From Pedobacter sp. MC2016-15 (GTDB lineage Bacteria; Bacteroidota; Bacteroidia; Sphingobacteriales; Sphingobacteriaceae), in contig NZ_JAPIVS010000002.1 of assembly GCF_026239695.1 (NCBI RefSeq), positions 893,163 through 957,162 on the forward strand: 64,000 nt of DNA. Reading direction: 5' to 3'. A program made the position numbers and the translations under genes. Shown piece by piece: positions 8,938 through 16,661 of the stretch (positions within the stretch are counted from its first letter, which is position 1; each line of letters starts with the position of its first letter). A model generated the notes under the pieces. It made no database searches, was not told the origin of the DNA, and worked only from the letters and a program-made list of their open reading frames with translations.

Positions 8938-9567
8938 TTATATATCTTCTCTTGGTGTTAGAATTGGCATTGCAAAATCGAGATTCGTCTGGTCAATAAA
9001 ATTAAGGATTTCATCTCTTCCCAATGTTTTTTCTGAAGAAGTGATAAATATCGGAGGAATTTCCTCAAACCATCCGGAGAGCTCTTTTTTGAACAGCGCT
9101 ATATTCTGACTTGTCTTCGACGCAGATTGTTTATCTGTTTTTGTAAAAGCTAGGACGAAAGGTATCTGAATTTCTCCCATCCAGCAGCAAAACTCAATAT
9201 CAATTTTTTGTGGCGGAATCCTGCTGTCGATCAAAACAAACACACATTGCAGACTTTCTCTCTTCGTAATGTAGTTACGGATGAACTTTTCCCAGCTTTC
9301 ACGGCTGTTTTTGGATACTTTAGCATAACCGTAACCTGGTAAATCGACGATATACCACTTTTCATTGACCAAAAAATGGTTGATCAGCTGCGTTTTACCT
9401 GGCTTTTGAGAGGTTTTTGCCAGTCCGTGCTGGTTCACCAGCATATTGATGAGAGATGATTTTCCTACGTTTGAACGCCCTATAAAGGCATATTCTGGCA
9501 TGTTGGCAACCGGCAGGGCCGATATCTTGGTGTTGCTACAAATAAATGTTGCTGATTTTATAATCAT
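8938..9567 (-). CDS. engB: EngB/YihA ribosome-biogenesis GTPase
   Basis: This 209-residue TRAFAC GTPase is of the EngB/YsxC family, needed for maturation of the large ribosomal subunit. G1 is GRSNVGKSS (30-38), G3 is DLPGYG (75-80) and G4 is TKTD in VLAFTKTDKQSA. The length is normal. It heads the leftward operon with ubiA and pepF and is divergent from ubiE. A TACCTTTG -7 box ends only 4 nt before the ATG, so transcription should start at or near the start codon and give a leaderless message. Confidence 0.93.
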   Translation of the reverse strand: MIIKSATFICSNTKISALPVANMPEYAFIGRSNVGKSSLINMLVNQHGLAKTSQKPGKTQLINHFLVNEKWYIVDLPGYGYAKVSKNSRESWEKFIRNYITKRESLQCVFVLIDSRIPPQKIDIEFCCWMGEIQIPFVLAFTKTDKQSASKTSQNIALFKKELSGWFEEIPPIFITSSEKTLGRDEILNFIDQTNLDFAMPILTPREDI

Positions 9568-9571
9568 TTGA

Positions 9572-9579
9572 CAAAGGTA
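9572..9579 (-). promoter_or_regulatory. -7 box of engB, 4 nt from start codon
   Basis: TACCTTTG on the minus strand matches TAnnTTTG exactly. Only TCAA separates it from the engB ATG. A matching -33 TTTG at normal spacing is not evident. Confidence 0.6.
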
Positions 9580-9602
9580 GAAAATTAGTTTTCAACAATA
9601 CT

Positions 9603-9610
9603 TATCTTTG
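9603..9610 (+). promoter_or_regulatory. -7 box of ubiE
   Basis: TATCTTTG matches TAnnTTTG and ends 9 nt before the ATG at 9620. It lies 23 bp from the divergent engB box. It also overlaps the TTG at 9608 that would otherwise be an alternative ubiE start, which argues for 9620. Confidence 0.6.
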
Positions 9611-9619
9611 ACGCTTACC

Positions 9620-10354
9620 ATGAACGAAAAAATAACTCCATACCAATCTGCCACTGTCACAAAGAAGGAACAGGTAGCAACAATGTTTAACAACATCTCC
9701 GGCACCTATGATTTTCTGAATCACTTTTTATCGGCAGGTATAGATATTATATGGCGCAAGAAGGCCATCCGTGAATTGTCGGCATTAAAGCCGAAAGTGA
9801 TGCTGGATGTAGCTACAGGAACAGGTGATTTTGCATTTGAAGCGATTAAGATTTTAGCTCCTGAAAAAATCATTGGCGTGGATATCTCCGTAGGTATGCT
9901 TGATGTAGCCAGGAAAAAGATAGCGGAGCGTAATCTGCAGCATGTATTTTCTGTGCAGACAGGAGATTCTGAAGGTCTGAAATTTGAGGATAATCATTTT
10001 GATGCGATTACTGTAGCCTTTGGTGTAAGGAACTACGAGAATCTGGAAAAGGGTCTTTCAGACATGCTTAGAGTGCTTAAGCCCGGCGGAAAGATTGTGA
10101 TACTGGAGTTTTCAAAGCCCACAGCTTTTCCGGTAAAGCAGTCGTACAACTTTTACTTTAAACATTTGCTTCCGGTATTTGGAAAATTGTTTTCTAAGGA
10201 TGCGAGAGCTTATACCTATTTAAATGAATCGGTAATTGCCTTTCCTGACGGAAAATCTTTCACGCAGCTGATGGATAAAGTGGGTTATACAGACACCAGA
10301 CACAGGTCGCTCACTTTTGGTATCAGCGCAATATACACGGGGATTAAAGCCTGA
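9620..10354 (+). CDS. ubiE: demethylmenaquinone methyltransferase UbiE/MenG
   Basis: This 244-residue SAM-dependent methyltransferase performs the last C-methylation in menaquinone synthesis. SAM motif I is MLDVATGTGDFAF. ITVAFGVRNYENLEKGL and MLRVLKPGGKIVILEFSKP are UbiE signatures, and the N-terminal MFNNISGTYDFLNHFLS is typical. ATG 9620 is preferred over TTG 9608 because the promoter -7 box covers the latter. The porT gene follows after 5 nt. The ubiE-porT linkage is also known in other Bacteroidota, as with sprT in Flavobacterium. Confidence 0.93.
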   Translation: MNEKITPYQSATVTKKEQVATMFNNISGTYDFLNHFLSAGIDIIWRKKAIRELSALKPKVMLDVATGTGDFAFEAIKILAPEKIIGVDISVGMLDVARKKIAERNLQHVFSVQTGDSEGLKFEDNHFDAITVAFGVRNYENLEKGLSDMLRVLKPGGKIVILEFSKPTAFPVKQSYNFYFKHLLPVFGKLFSKDARAYTYLNESVIAFPDGKSFTQLMDKVGYTDTRHRSLTFGISAIYTGIKA

Positions 10355-10359
10355 TAAGG

Positions 10360-11109
10360 ATGAACATAAAATTACCTTTGCTGGTTATTCTTCTTTTTAC
10401 ATTCGCCACTGCCAGCGCACAGAACTGGGGCGGCGGTGTAGATGATGAGCCTATCCACTTTGGTTTTACTTTTCAGTATACAAATTCCAATTACATCGTT
10501 CAGAAAAAGGCTAACTGGAGGGAACGTTTCCGGGATCCGGATACCAGACTACCGATCACAGATTCCCTGTCCGCTGCATACAGCAAATCCTCACCCGGCT
10601 TCGGAATCGGGTTTGTCGTAAATGGCAGGATCAATAATCATCTGGATGTGCGCATGACGCCCACGCTGATTTTTACAGACAGGCTCATGGAATATGAATA
10701 TGAACAGCCTACAATGGTCAATATGCCTTTCAGCAGTTTAGAACAGAAAGTGTCTGCTACTATGGTTGAGTTTCCGCTGGGCCTTAAAATCAAATCCAAC
10801 CGCAGAAACAACTTCAGGGCTTATATGCTTTACGGGGCCAAATATTCTATGGATATAGCCTCTAAAAAAAAGACGGACGATTCAGGTCAGGATTTTTTAT
10901 ACAAGCTCTTAAAGAACAAGCGCAGTTACTTCTCTTATGAGGCTGCCTTTGGTATGGATCTGTATTTTGAATACTTCAAGATGTCGCCCGAGATTAAGCT
11001 ATCTTATTCGATGAATAATGTGCTGAATAATGATCAGCCAAATCCCTATAATATGCCAATCGACAGGTTAAGGTTGCGTCATGTGACATTCAGTTTATTT
11101 TTCGAATAA
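10360..11109 (+). CDS. porT: PorT-family outer-membrane protein (type IX secretion)
   Basis: This 249-residue protein has a signal peptide (1-21, cut near TASAQ) and a small outer-membrane beta-barrel pattern ending in the aromatic LRHVTFSLFFE. Its position directly after ubiE, its size and motifs such as VEFPLGLKIKSNR match PorT/SprT, an outer-membrane component needed for type IX secretion. PorT-type proteins are defined mainly by this context and overall similarity, so the name is a good but not certain call. It is probably translated from the ubiE message. Confidence 0.78.
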   Translation: MNIKLPLLVILLFTFATASAQNWGGGVDDEPIHFGFTFQYTNSNYIVQKKANWRERFRDPDTRLPITDSLSAAYSKSSPGFGIGFVVNGRINNHLDVRMTPTLIFTDRLMEYEYEQPTMVNMPFSSLEQKVSATMVEFPLGLKIKSNRRNNFRAYMLYGAKYSMDIASKKKTDDSGQDFLYKLLKNKRSYFSYEAAFGMDLYFEYFKMSPEIKLSYSMNNVLNNDQPNPYNMPIDRLRLRHVTFSLFFE

Positions 11110-11129
11110 GCTGCAATCCTAAAAAATCA

Positions 11130-11137
11130 TAGCTTTG
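11130..11137 (+). promoter_or_regulatory. -7 box upstream of the SDR gene
   Basis: TAGCTTTG matches TAnnTTTG. The predicted transcript would start around 11141-11144, which is the first base of the leader hairpin described separately. No -33 TTTG is obvious. Confidence 0.45.
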
Positions 11138-11142
11138 CCTTG

Positions 11143-11176
11143 CAGGGACATTTCTGTCAACACAGGAAATGTCCTG
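11143..11176 (+). promoter_or_regulatory. 5' leader hairpin of the SDR mRNA
   Basis: The stem CAGG-G-ACATTTC pairs with GGAAATGTCCTG around a short top loop, with one bulged G. There is no T-tract after it, so it is not an ordinary terminator. It begins at the predicted transcription start and is 22 nt from the ATG. Confidence 0.4.
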
Positions 11177-11198
11177 GTTAACTTAAAATTTACGTAGG

Positions 11199-11954
11199 AT
11201 GAAAACCGCACTAATTACGGGAGCAACGTCAGGTATCGGCGAAGCCTGTGCACATTTGTTTGCACAACAGGGCTACAAAATGGTACTGGTTGCCAGAAAA
11301 CAGGATAAACTGGAGAAAATCGCTAAACATTTTACAGATAAGTATGCTGTAGAGATTAAAACACTCATTGCGGACGTTAGAGATAAAAACGTTGTGGAAG
11401 ATGTACTGAACGATTTGCCGGAAGAGTGGAAACAAGTGGATGTACTGGTAAATAACGCTGGTTTGAGTCTGGGTCTTGATCCGATTGACCAGGGCGATGT
11501 AAATGATTGGGACACGATGATCGATACCAATATAAAAGGTTTGTTATATGTAACAAAAATAGTATCCGGCTGGATGGTCAGGAATAAGAAAGGACATATC
11601 ATCAATATCGGTTCTACGGCAGGTAAAGAAGTGTATCCAAACGGGAATGTATATTGTGCAACAAAACACGCTGTAGATGCACTGAATAAAGGGATGCGTA
11701 TTGACCTTCTTCCGCATGGGATTAAGGTGACAGCCGTAAATCCGGGAATGGTAGAAACTGAGTTTTCCAGGACCCGTTTTAAAGGAGATGAAGCACGTGC
11801 AGACAAGGTGTATGAAGGCCTGGAGCCATTGATTGCGCAGGATATTGCTGATGCAATTTGGTTTGCCGTAAGCCGGCCGGCACATGTAAATATAAATGAT
11901 ATGATCATTACGCCAACCGCACAGGCTAATTCATACGTAGTAAACAGAAAGTAA
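11199..11954 (+). CDS. SDR-family NAD(P)-dependent oxidoreductase, YdfG-like
   Basis: This 251-residue classical short-chain dehydrogenase has the cofactor motif TGATSGIG (7-14), NNAG (85-88) and the catalytic triad S139, Y152 and K156 (YCATK). It is most like the 3-hydroxy acid / L-allo-threonine dehydrogenase YdfG group, with NPGMVETEF near 190. The exact substrate is inferred only. The gene yqeY follows after 15 nt, so the two form a small operon from the promoter at 11130. Confidence 0.85.
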   Translation: MKTALITGATSGIGEACAHLFAQQGYKMVLVARKQDKLEKIAKHFTDKYAVEIKTLIADVRDKNVVEDVLNDLPEEWKQVDVLVNNAGLSLGLDPIDQGDVNDWDTMIDTNIKGLLYVTKIVSGWMVRNKKGHIINIGSTAGKEVYPNGNVYCATKHAVDALNKGMRIDLLPHGIKVTAVNPGMVETEFSRTRFKGDEARADKVYEGLEPLIAQDIADAIWFAVSRPAHVNINDMIITPTAQANSYVVNRK

Positions 11955-11969
11955 CAATTCATAAAAAAT

Positions 11970-12416
11970 ATGGTATCGACAATTATAGATCAGGAAATAA
12001 AAAAAGCAATGCTGGCAAAAGATCAGGCAAAACTTAGAGGCTTGCGGGCTATTAAGGCAGCATTGTTAGTGGCCAGAACGGAAAAAGGATCTTCAGAGGA
12101 AATCAATGAAGAAGCCGAACTTAAAATTCTGCAAAGATTAGTTAAACAGAGAAAAGAGTCTGCTGATATATACAAACAGCAAGGCCGTGAAGATCTTTCA
12201 GTTATTGAGGAAGAAGAAATTGAAGTGATCAGCCAGTTTATGCCAAAACAACTGAGCAGGGAAGAAGTAGAAGCCCTGATTGCTGCTCTCATTAAAGATT
12301 CAGGTGCTAGTTCAGTGAAGGATATGGGTAAAGTGATGGGCCTGGCAAACAAAGAACTGGCTGGAAAAGCGGATGGCAAACTGATTGCCGAGATCGTTAA
12401 AAGCCAATTGGCATAA
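11970..12416 (+). CDS. yqeY: GatB/YqeY domain protein
   Basis: This 148-residue, almost wholly helical cytosolic protein matches the YqeY family, a stand-alone homologue of the tRNA-binding tail of GatB. Typical features are MLAKDQAKLRGLRAIKAAL at the N-terminus, LKILQRLVKQRKESADIY in the middle and a C-terminal KVMGLANKELAGKADGKLI. A role with tRNA or amidation is suspected for the family but not shown. It is the second gene after the SDR gene. Confidence 0.88.
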   Translation: MVSTIIDQEIKKAMLAKDQAKLRGLRAIKAALLVARTEKGSSEEINEEAELKILQRLVKQRKESADIYKQQGREDLSVIEEEEIEVISQFMPKQLSREEVEALIAALIKDSGASSVKDMGKVMGLANKELAGKADGKLIAEIVKSQLA

Positions 12417-12469
12417 ATTGTGTTAAACATTTATAAGTAAAACATTATTTATAAAATTAACTGTTAATA

Positions 12470-12501
12470 TTGCTGTAAATTGTTTTTGCCTGCTAACTTA
12501 G
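12470..12501 (+). promoter_or_regulatory. promoter of the alpha/beta hydrolase gene (TAnnTTAG variant)
   Basis: TTG at 12470-12472, a 21-bp spacer, then TAACTTAG at 12494-12501. The -7 box differs from TAnnTTTG by one base. The same TAACTTAGCAAC string lies before bamA, and similar boxes lie before nadK and the permease at 34957. Confidence 0.4.
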
Positions 12502-12575
12502 CAACATTACAATTTGAGAGCAACTGTGAACCATAAACTCCATATTGCAATCAAATAACAAAAAATTAAAAACGG

Positions 12576-13340
12576 ATGAAATACGAGGTAATAGAAGAGG
12601 ATGGGTTTAATTTTATAGAAGCCGGTGAAGGCGAACCCCTGGTATTACTTCATGGTTTGATGGGGGAGTTGAGTAACTGGGAGCCAGCGATCGACTATTT
12701 TAAGGAAAAGTACCATGTTTTGGTGCCGATCTTACCAATTTATGATTTGCCGCTGCTGACGCTTGGCGTGAAGAGCTTATCTAAATACGTTCATAAATTT
12801 ATCAAGTACAAAAAACTTGGACAGGTAGTACTGGTAGGAAATTCCCTGGGCGGACATGTAGGCTTAGTGGTAACGGCAGCGCATCAGGAAAGTGTGAAGG
12901 CATTGGTGCTTACCGGCAGTTCAGGTTTGTATGAAAATGCATTCGGTGGTTCATTCCCAAGAAGGGAGAGCTACGATTATATTCGCGAAAAGGTAGAATT
13001 TACATTTTATGATCCTGCAACTGCGACAAAAGAGCTGGTGGATGAAGTTTACAAATCGGTGAACGAACGTTCAAGAGTTATTCGTATTTTAGCATTAGCG
13101 AAGTCTGCTATACGCCATAATATGGCAAAGGAGCTTTCAAAAATAACGATCCCGGTTTCATTGATCTGGGGTAAGCAGGATAAAGTGACCCCGCCCGATG
13201 TGGCTGAGGAATTTCATCAGCTTTTACCCAATTCAGAACTCAACTGGGTGGATAAATGTGGTCATGCTCCCATGATGGAGCAACCAGAAGTTTTTAACGC
13301 ATACCTGAGTACATTTTTAGACAGAATTTTATTGAAATAA
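12576..13340 (+). CDS. alpha/beta-fold hydrolase
   Basis: This 254-residue cytosolic hydrolase has the oxyanion-hole motif HGLMG (26-30) and the nucleophile elbow GNSLGG with S90. The acid is probably the Asp of WGKQDKVTP and the base the His of KCGHAPMMEQP. The fold covers esterases, lipases and C-C hydrolases, so the substrate is open. It heads a run of same-strand genes reaching to the terminator at 20456. The CBS gene follows after 3 nt. Confidence 0.82.
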   Translation: MKYEVIEEDGFNFIEAGEGEPLVLLHGLMGELSNWEPAIDYFKEKYHVLVPILPIYDLPLLTLGVKSLSKYVHKFIKYKKLGQVVLVGNSLGGHVGLVVTAAHQESVKALVLTGSSGLYENAFGGSFPRRESYDYIREKVEFTFYDPATATKELVDEVYKSVNERSRVIRILALAKSAIRHNMAKELSKITIPVSLIWGKQDKVTPPDVAEEFHQLLPNSELNWVDKCGHAPMMEQPEVFNAYLSTFLDRILLK

Positions 13341-13343
13341 ACA

Positions 13344-14006
13344 ATGTTTGCATCAGAACTCATATCCAATTCAATCCCTCCCTTGCGGACGTCTGACATA
13401 GTTCAGGTGGCATTGGACAGGATGGCTGAGTTCAAGCTGTATCATTTGCCTATCGTGAATGAAACCCAGTTCCTGGGCATCGTTGCTGAAGAAGAATTAT
13501 TGGAAGTCCGCCATCCTGAAGAGGCCATCGGGGGACTTTCATTAACTATTCTTAATCCCTTTGTTTATCAGGATGCCCATATTTATGATGTCATCAGGGT
13601 ATTCCACCAGCTGCAGCTCTCTATAGTCCCTGTGCTGGATTATAGTAAAAACTACCTGGGGATTATATCTATCCACAATCTCATTGATTACACTTCTGAA
13701 ATCTACGCGGTAAAAGAACCGGGAGGAATTATTGTCCTTGAAATCAATAACAGAAACAATTCTTTGTCTCACATGGCGCAAATTGTTGAGGGCGACAATG
13801 CACAGATTCTGTCCTCCTATGTACAGTCCTTCCCGGACTCTACGCGTCTCGAGGTAACGCTGAAGATCAATAAGACCGAACTCTCGGGCATCATTTCTTC
13901 CTTTGAGCGTTACAACTACCAGGTGAAAGCTGTATTTAACAGTACAATCACTGACAATGGTACTGAAGACCGTTATAATTCGCTGATGAATTATTTAAAT
14001 GTATAA
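13344..14006 (+). CDS. CBS-domain protein
   Basis: This 220-residue protein carries two CBS motifs in the first about 130 residues (LRTSDIVQVALDRM... and DAHIYDVIRVFHQLQL...). A C-terminal part of about 80 residues resembles an ACT-like fold. CBS pairs bind adenine nucleotides or SAM and act as energy sensors. The target is unknown. In many Bacteroidota this gene stands directly before nadK, as here (48 bp gap), which hints at a link to NAD(P) balance, but that is inference. Confidence 0.75.
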   Translation: MFASELISNSIPPLRTSDIVQVALDRMAEFKLYHLPIVNETQFLGIVAEEELLEVRHPEEAIGGLSLTILNPFVYQDAHIYDVIRVFHQLQLSIVPVLDYSKNYLGIISIHNLIDYTSEIYAVKEPGGIIVLEINNRNNSLSHMAQIVEGDNAQILSSYVQSFPDSTRLEVTLKINKTELSGIISSFERYNYQVKAVFNSTITDNGTEDRYNSLMNYLNV

Positions 14007-14018
14007 TTTCCTTTTTGT

Positions 14019-14026
14019 TACCTTAG
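14019..14026 (+). promoter_or_regulatory. -7-like box of nadK (TACCTTAG)
   Basis: TACCTTAG fits the TAnnTTAG variant seen at three other genes here. It ends 28 nt before the nadK ATG. The -33 is poor. Confidence 0.3.
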
Positions 14027-14054
14027 CGTCTTCATAACAAAACAATAAACGCTA

Positions 14055-14936
14055 ATGAAAATTGCAATATACGGCAGAGAGTTTAACAATAGCGTTTTAC
14101 CTTTTGTGCAGGATGTCTTTGATGCCCTGAAGGAATACGGAATTGAAACTATCGTACATAAAGATTACCACGAGTTTATTGAAGATAAAGTGAAGCTTCC
14201 TGCAGGACTGGCTACTTTCTGTGATCATCCTGAATTATGTAACAATGCCGATGTGCTCCTGAGTCTTGGAGGAGATGGTACTTTGCTGGATACACTGGCG
14301 CTTGTGCGGGATTCCGGCATCCCTGTTATCGGGATCAATTTTGGCCGTCTTGGTTTTCTGGCAAGCATCAATAAAAACGAGATCAGGAATGCTATTCAGG
14401 CGCTGGTGAACAAGGAATACTCTCTTGATAAAAGGACTTTGCTCAATCTCGAATCCAAGCATCACTTGTTTGGCGACGAAAACTTTGCTTTGAATGATAT
14501 CACCATCCACAGACGCGACAATACCGCGATGATGATCATTCATGCGTATATGAATGATGAGTTTGTTAACTCTTACTGGGCCGATGGGTTAATTATTGCA
14601 ACGCCTACAGGTTCTACGGCATATTCCCTCAGCTGCGGGGGACCAATCATTTTCCCCAGTGCACAGAACTTTGCGATTACTCCTATAGCACCACATAACC
14701 TGAATGTAAGACCGGTGATTATACCGGATGACGTGTCTCTGCGTTTTGAGGTAGAAGCCAGGAGTACTAAATTTCTCGTATCTTGTGATTCCAGGACTGC
14801 GACTGTAGACAGGTCTGTGAAGATAACAATTAATAAGGCAGCCTTTCATGTCAACCTGATCAGGCTGAACAACGAAAGTTATCTGACCACCCTGAGGAAC
14901 AAGCTGCTTTGGGGAATTGATACGCGAAATTATTAA
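14055..14936 (+). CDS. nadK: NAD kinase
   Basis: This 293-residue ATP-NAD kinase makes NADP. The diacylglycerol-kinase-like catalytic motif GGDGTLLDTL is at 72-81, followed by GINFGRLGFLA, NDITIHR and TPTGSTAYSLSCGGPI, all conserved. The length is normal. One base after its stop begins porG, so the two are translationally close. The order nadK-porG-uppS-bamA-ompH-ompH is a known Bacteroidota arrangement. Confidence 0.94.
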   Translation: MKIAIYGREFNNSVLPFVQDVFDALKEYGIETIVHKDYHEFIEDKVKLPAGLATFCDHPELCNNADVLLSLGGDGTLLDTLALVRDSGIPVIGINFGRLGFLASINKNEIRNAIQALVNKEYSLDKRTLLNLESKHHLFGDENFALNDITIHRRDNTAMMIIHAYMNDEFVNSYWADGLIIATPTGSTAYSLSCGGPIIFPSAQNFAITPIAPHNLNVRPVIIPDDVSLRFEVEARSTKFLVSCDSRTATVDRSVKITINKAAFHVNLIRLNNESYLTTLRNKLLWGIDTRNY

Positions 14937-14937
14937 A

Positions 14938-15735
14938 ATGAAGTTGAGAAGGATACTTTTATCTGTTGTGCTATTCTACCTGTCTTCTGCAACTGCCACA
15001 GCGCAGGTGATGGAAGTGGGGGCTAATGTTGGGGCTTCAGGATATATGGGCGACCTTAACCCCAAAGATCCTTTTGATTTTAGCGGGGCGGCCTTCGGTG
15101 TGTTTGTAAAAGGTAACCTTGATCCCTATTGGGCGGTAGGTATTCACTACAACCATGGCAGGGTTAAAGACAATGATGCCACCTCTTCCAATCCTGATTT
15201 CAGGAGCAGAAATCTAAACTTTAGTACACCATTAAATGAGCTGAGCCTACAGGTGGATTTCAATTTCTTTGATTATTTTTCAGGTGGAGGTACAAAGAAT
15301 TTTAGTCCCTTTATCTTCGCAGGTATCGGGGGAGTATTGTTTAACCCCAAGGCTACTTACCAGGATCAGGAATATGAGCTGAGGTACTATCAGACCGAAG
15401 GTAAACGGTACAGGAACTATGCCCTGAGTGTTCCTTTCGGTGCCGGAGTCAAATACAGAATTTCTGATCATTGGGGATTGCAGACGCAGCTTGGATACAG
15501 AACTGCCCATACGGATTATCTGGATGATGTAGGCGACAGATACCCTCTTGCAGATGTGTACGGACGGATTGATAACCAGCATCCTCTTCCCATTAACCTG
15601 TCTAATCCCTCGCAGTTACCACAAAACTGGAATCCGGGCGGACAAAGAGGGGATTTCAGAAAAAATGACACCTACTTTTTCTTCCATATCGGGATTTCTT
15701 ATACCTTCATCTCTGACAAGTGCTTTACATTTTAA
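14938..15735 (+). CDS. porG: PorG-like outer-membrane protein (DUF6089; type IX secretion)
   Basis: This 265-residue protein has a signal peptide (cut near TATAQ) and a predicted 8-strand barrel with repeated aromatic strands (VGANVGASGYMGDLNPKDPF, FIFAGIGGVLFNPKA, LQTQLGYRTAHTDYLDDVG). The family (DUF6089) and position before uppS-bamA-ompH correspond to PorG of Porphyromonas, which links the T9SS PorK/N ring to the outer membrane. The start is ATG 14938. The TTG at 14917 would lie inside nadK and add a non-signal stretch. Confidence 0.8.
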   Translation: MKLRRILLSVVLFYLSSATATAQVMEVGANVGASGYMGDLNPKDPFDFSGAAFGVFVKGNLDPYWAVGIHYNHGRVKDNDATSSNPDFRSRNLNFSTPLNELSLQVDFNFFDYFSGGGTKNFSPFIFAGIGGVLFNPKATYQDQEYELRYYQTEGKRYRNYALSVPFGAGVKYRISDHWGLQTQLGYRTAHTDYLDDVGDRYPLADVYGRIDNQHPLPINLSNPSQLPQNWNPGGQRGDFRKNDTYFFFHIGISYTFISDKCFTF

Positions 15736-15779
15736 AATTTAGCATTAAAGTTTATGGGAGAAATAAACAAAATAACTTA

Positions 15780-15787
15780 TAACTTTG
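15780..15787 (+). promoter_or_regulatory. -7 box upstream of uppS
   Basis: TAACTTTG matches TAnnTTTG, and a start near 15792 would give a leader of about 65 nt. A good -33 is not visible. Confidence 0.4.
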
Positions 15788-15857
15788 ACCCTTCTTTTAG
15801 GAGTGGTCTAACAAACTCTTCTGATTGTTAGACATTTTAGCCATATTTGCACAAATA

Positions 15858-16598
15858 ATGGGATTTAAAGAACAAATAGATATTAGCCGCTTACCAAAAC
15901 ACATCGCTGTCATTATGGATGGTAACGGAAGATGGGCTAAAAATCAGGGTAAATTCAGATCATTCGGACATGAGAGTGGGGTTGTATCTTTGAAAGATGT
16001 AGTAGAAGGCTGTACTGATATCGGAGTTAAATATCTAACAGTGTATGCTTTTTCAACAGAAAACTGGAACCGGCCAATCGAAGAAGTAAATTTATTGATG
16101 GAACTGTTGATTTCTACAATCAATGCTGAAATTGGTACCCTTAATAAGAATAATGTCAGGCTGAATGCCATTGGTGATATTGCTTCCTTACCTCAGAAAT
16201 GTATTGATGACCTGAAGAATGCGATGGACGAAACCGCAGGCAATGACAGTTGCACGCTTACCCTTGCACTGAGCTACAGTTCAAAGTGGGAAATTGTTGA
16301 GGCCGCCAGGAAACTGGCTACTCTGGTTAAAGAAGGAAAAATGGATGTCAATGAGATTGATGAAACAGCATTTTCTTCTCAGTTAACAACTACGGGTATT
16401 CCTGATCCGGAACTGATGATCCGTACCAGCGGAGAACACAGAATCAGTAATTACCTGTTATGGCAGATTGCTTACGGGGAGCTTTATTTCACAGAAAAGA
16501 TGTGGCCCGACTTCATGAAGGAAGACCTTTTTGAAGCTATTGTAGACTATCAAAAGCGCGAACGTCGCTTCGGTAAAATTAGTGAACAGTTGAACTAA
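15858..16598 (+). CDS. uppS: undecaprenyl diphosphate synthase (cis-prenyltransferase)
   Basis: This 246-residue cytosolic enzyme extends farnesyl diphosphate with isopentenyl units to make the lipid carrier for peptidoglycan. The hallmark HIAVIMDGNGRWAK (15-28; catalytic D21) is complete, as are FSTENWNRP and RTSGEHRISNYLLWQIAY. ATG 15858 gives the usual N-terminus. The TTG at 15825 adds 11 hydrophobic residues foreign to the family. It lies between porG and bamA. Confidence 0.93.
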   Translation: MGFKEQIDISRLPKHIAVIMDGNGRWAKNQGKFRSFGHESGVVSLKDVVEGCTDIGVKYLTVYAFSTENWNRPIEEVNLLMELLISTINAEIGTLNKNNVRLNAIGDIASLPQKCIDDLKNAMDETAGNDSCTLTLALSYSSKWEIVEAARKLATLVKEGKMDVNEIDETAFSSQLTTTGIPDPELMIRTSGEHRISNYLLWQIAYGELYFTEKMWPDFMKEDLFEAIVDYQKRERRFGKISEQLN

Positions 16599-16633
16599 TT
16601 TTACTTTTAACACTTTTTAACATGTGTTTAAAT

Positions 16634-16641
16634 TAACTTAG
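16634..16641 (+). promoter_or_regulatory. -7-like box of bamA (TAACTTAG)
   Basis: TAACTTAG followed by CAAC repeats the element before the gene at 12576. It ends 20 nt before the bamA ATG. The -33 is only T-rich. Confidence 0.35.
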
Positions 16642-16661
16642 CAACGTTTTTTAGATTGTAA

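Noticed and set aside
9608..9619. TTG start four codons upstream in ubiE
   Set aside because: The TTG is part of the -7 promoter box, so it would not be transcribed.
11273..11962. 229-codon open frame on the minus strand
   Set aside because: Antisense to the clearly functional SDR gene, with no family features.
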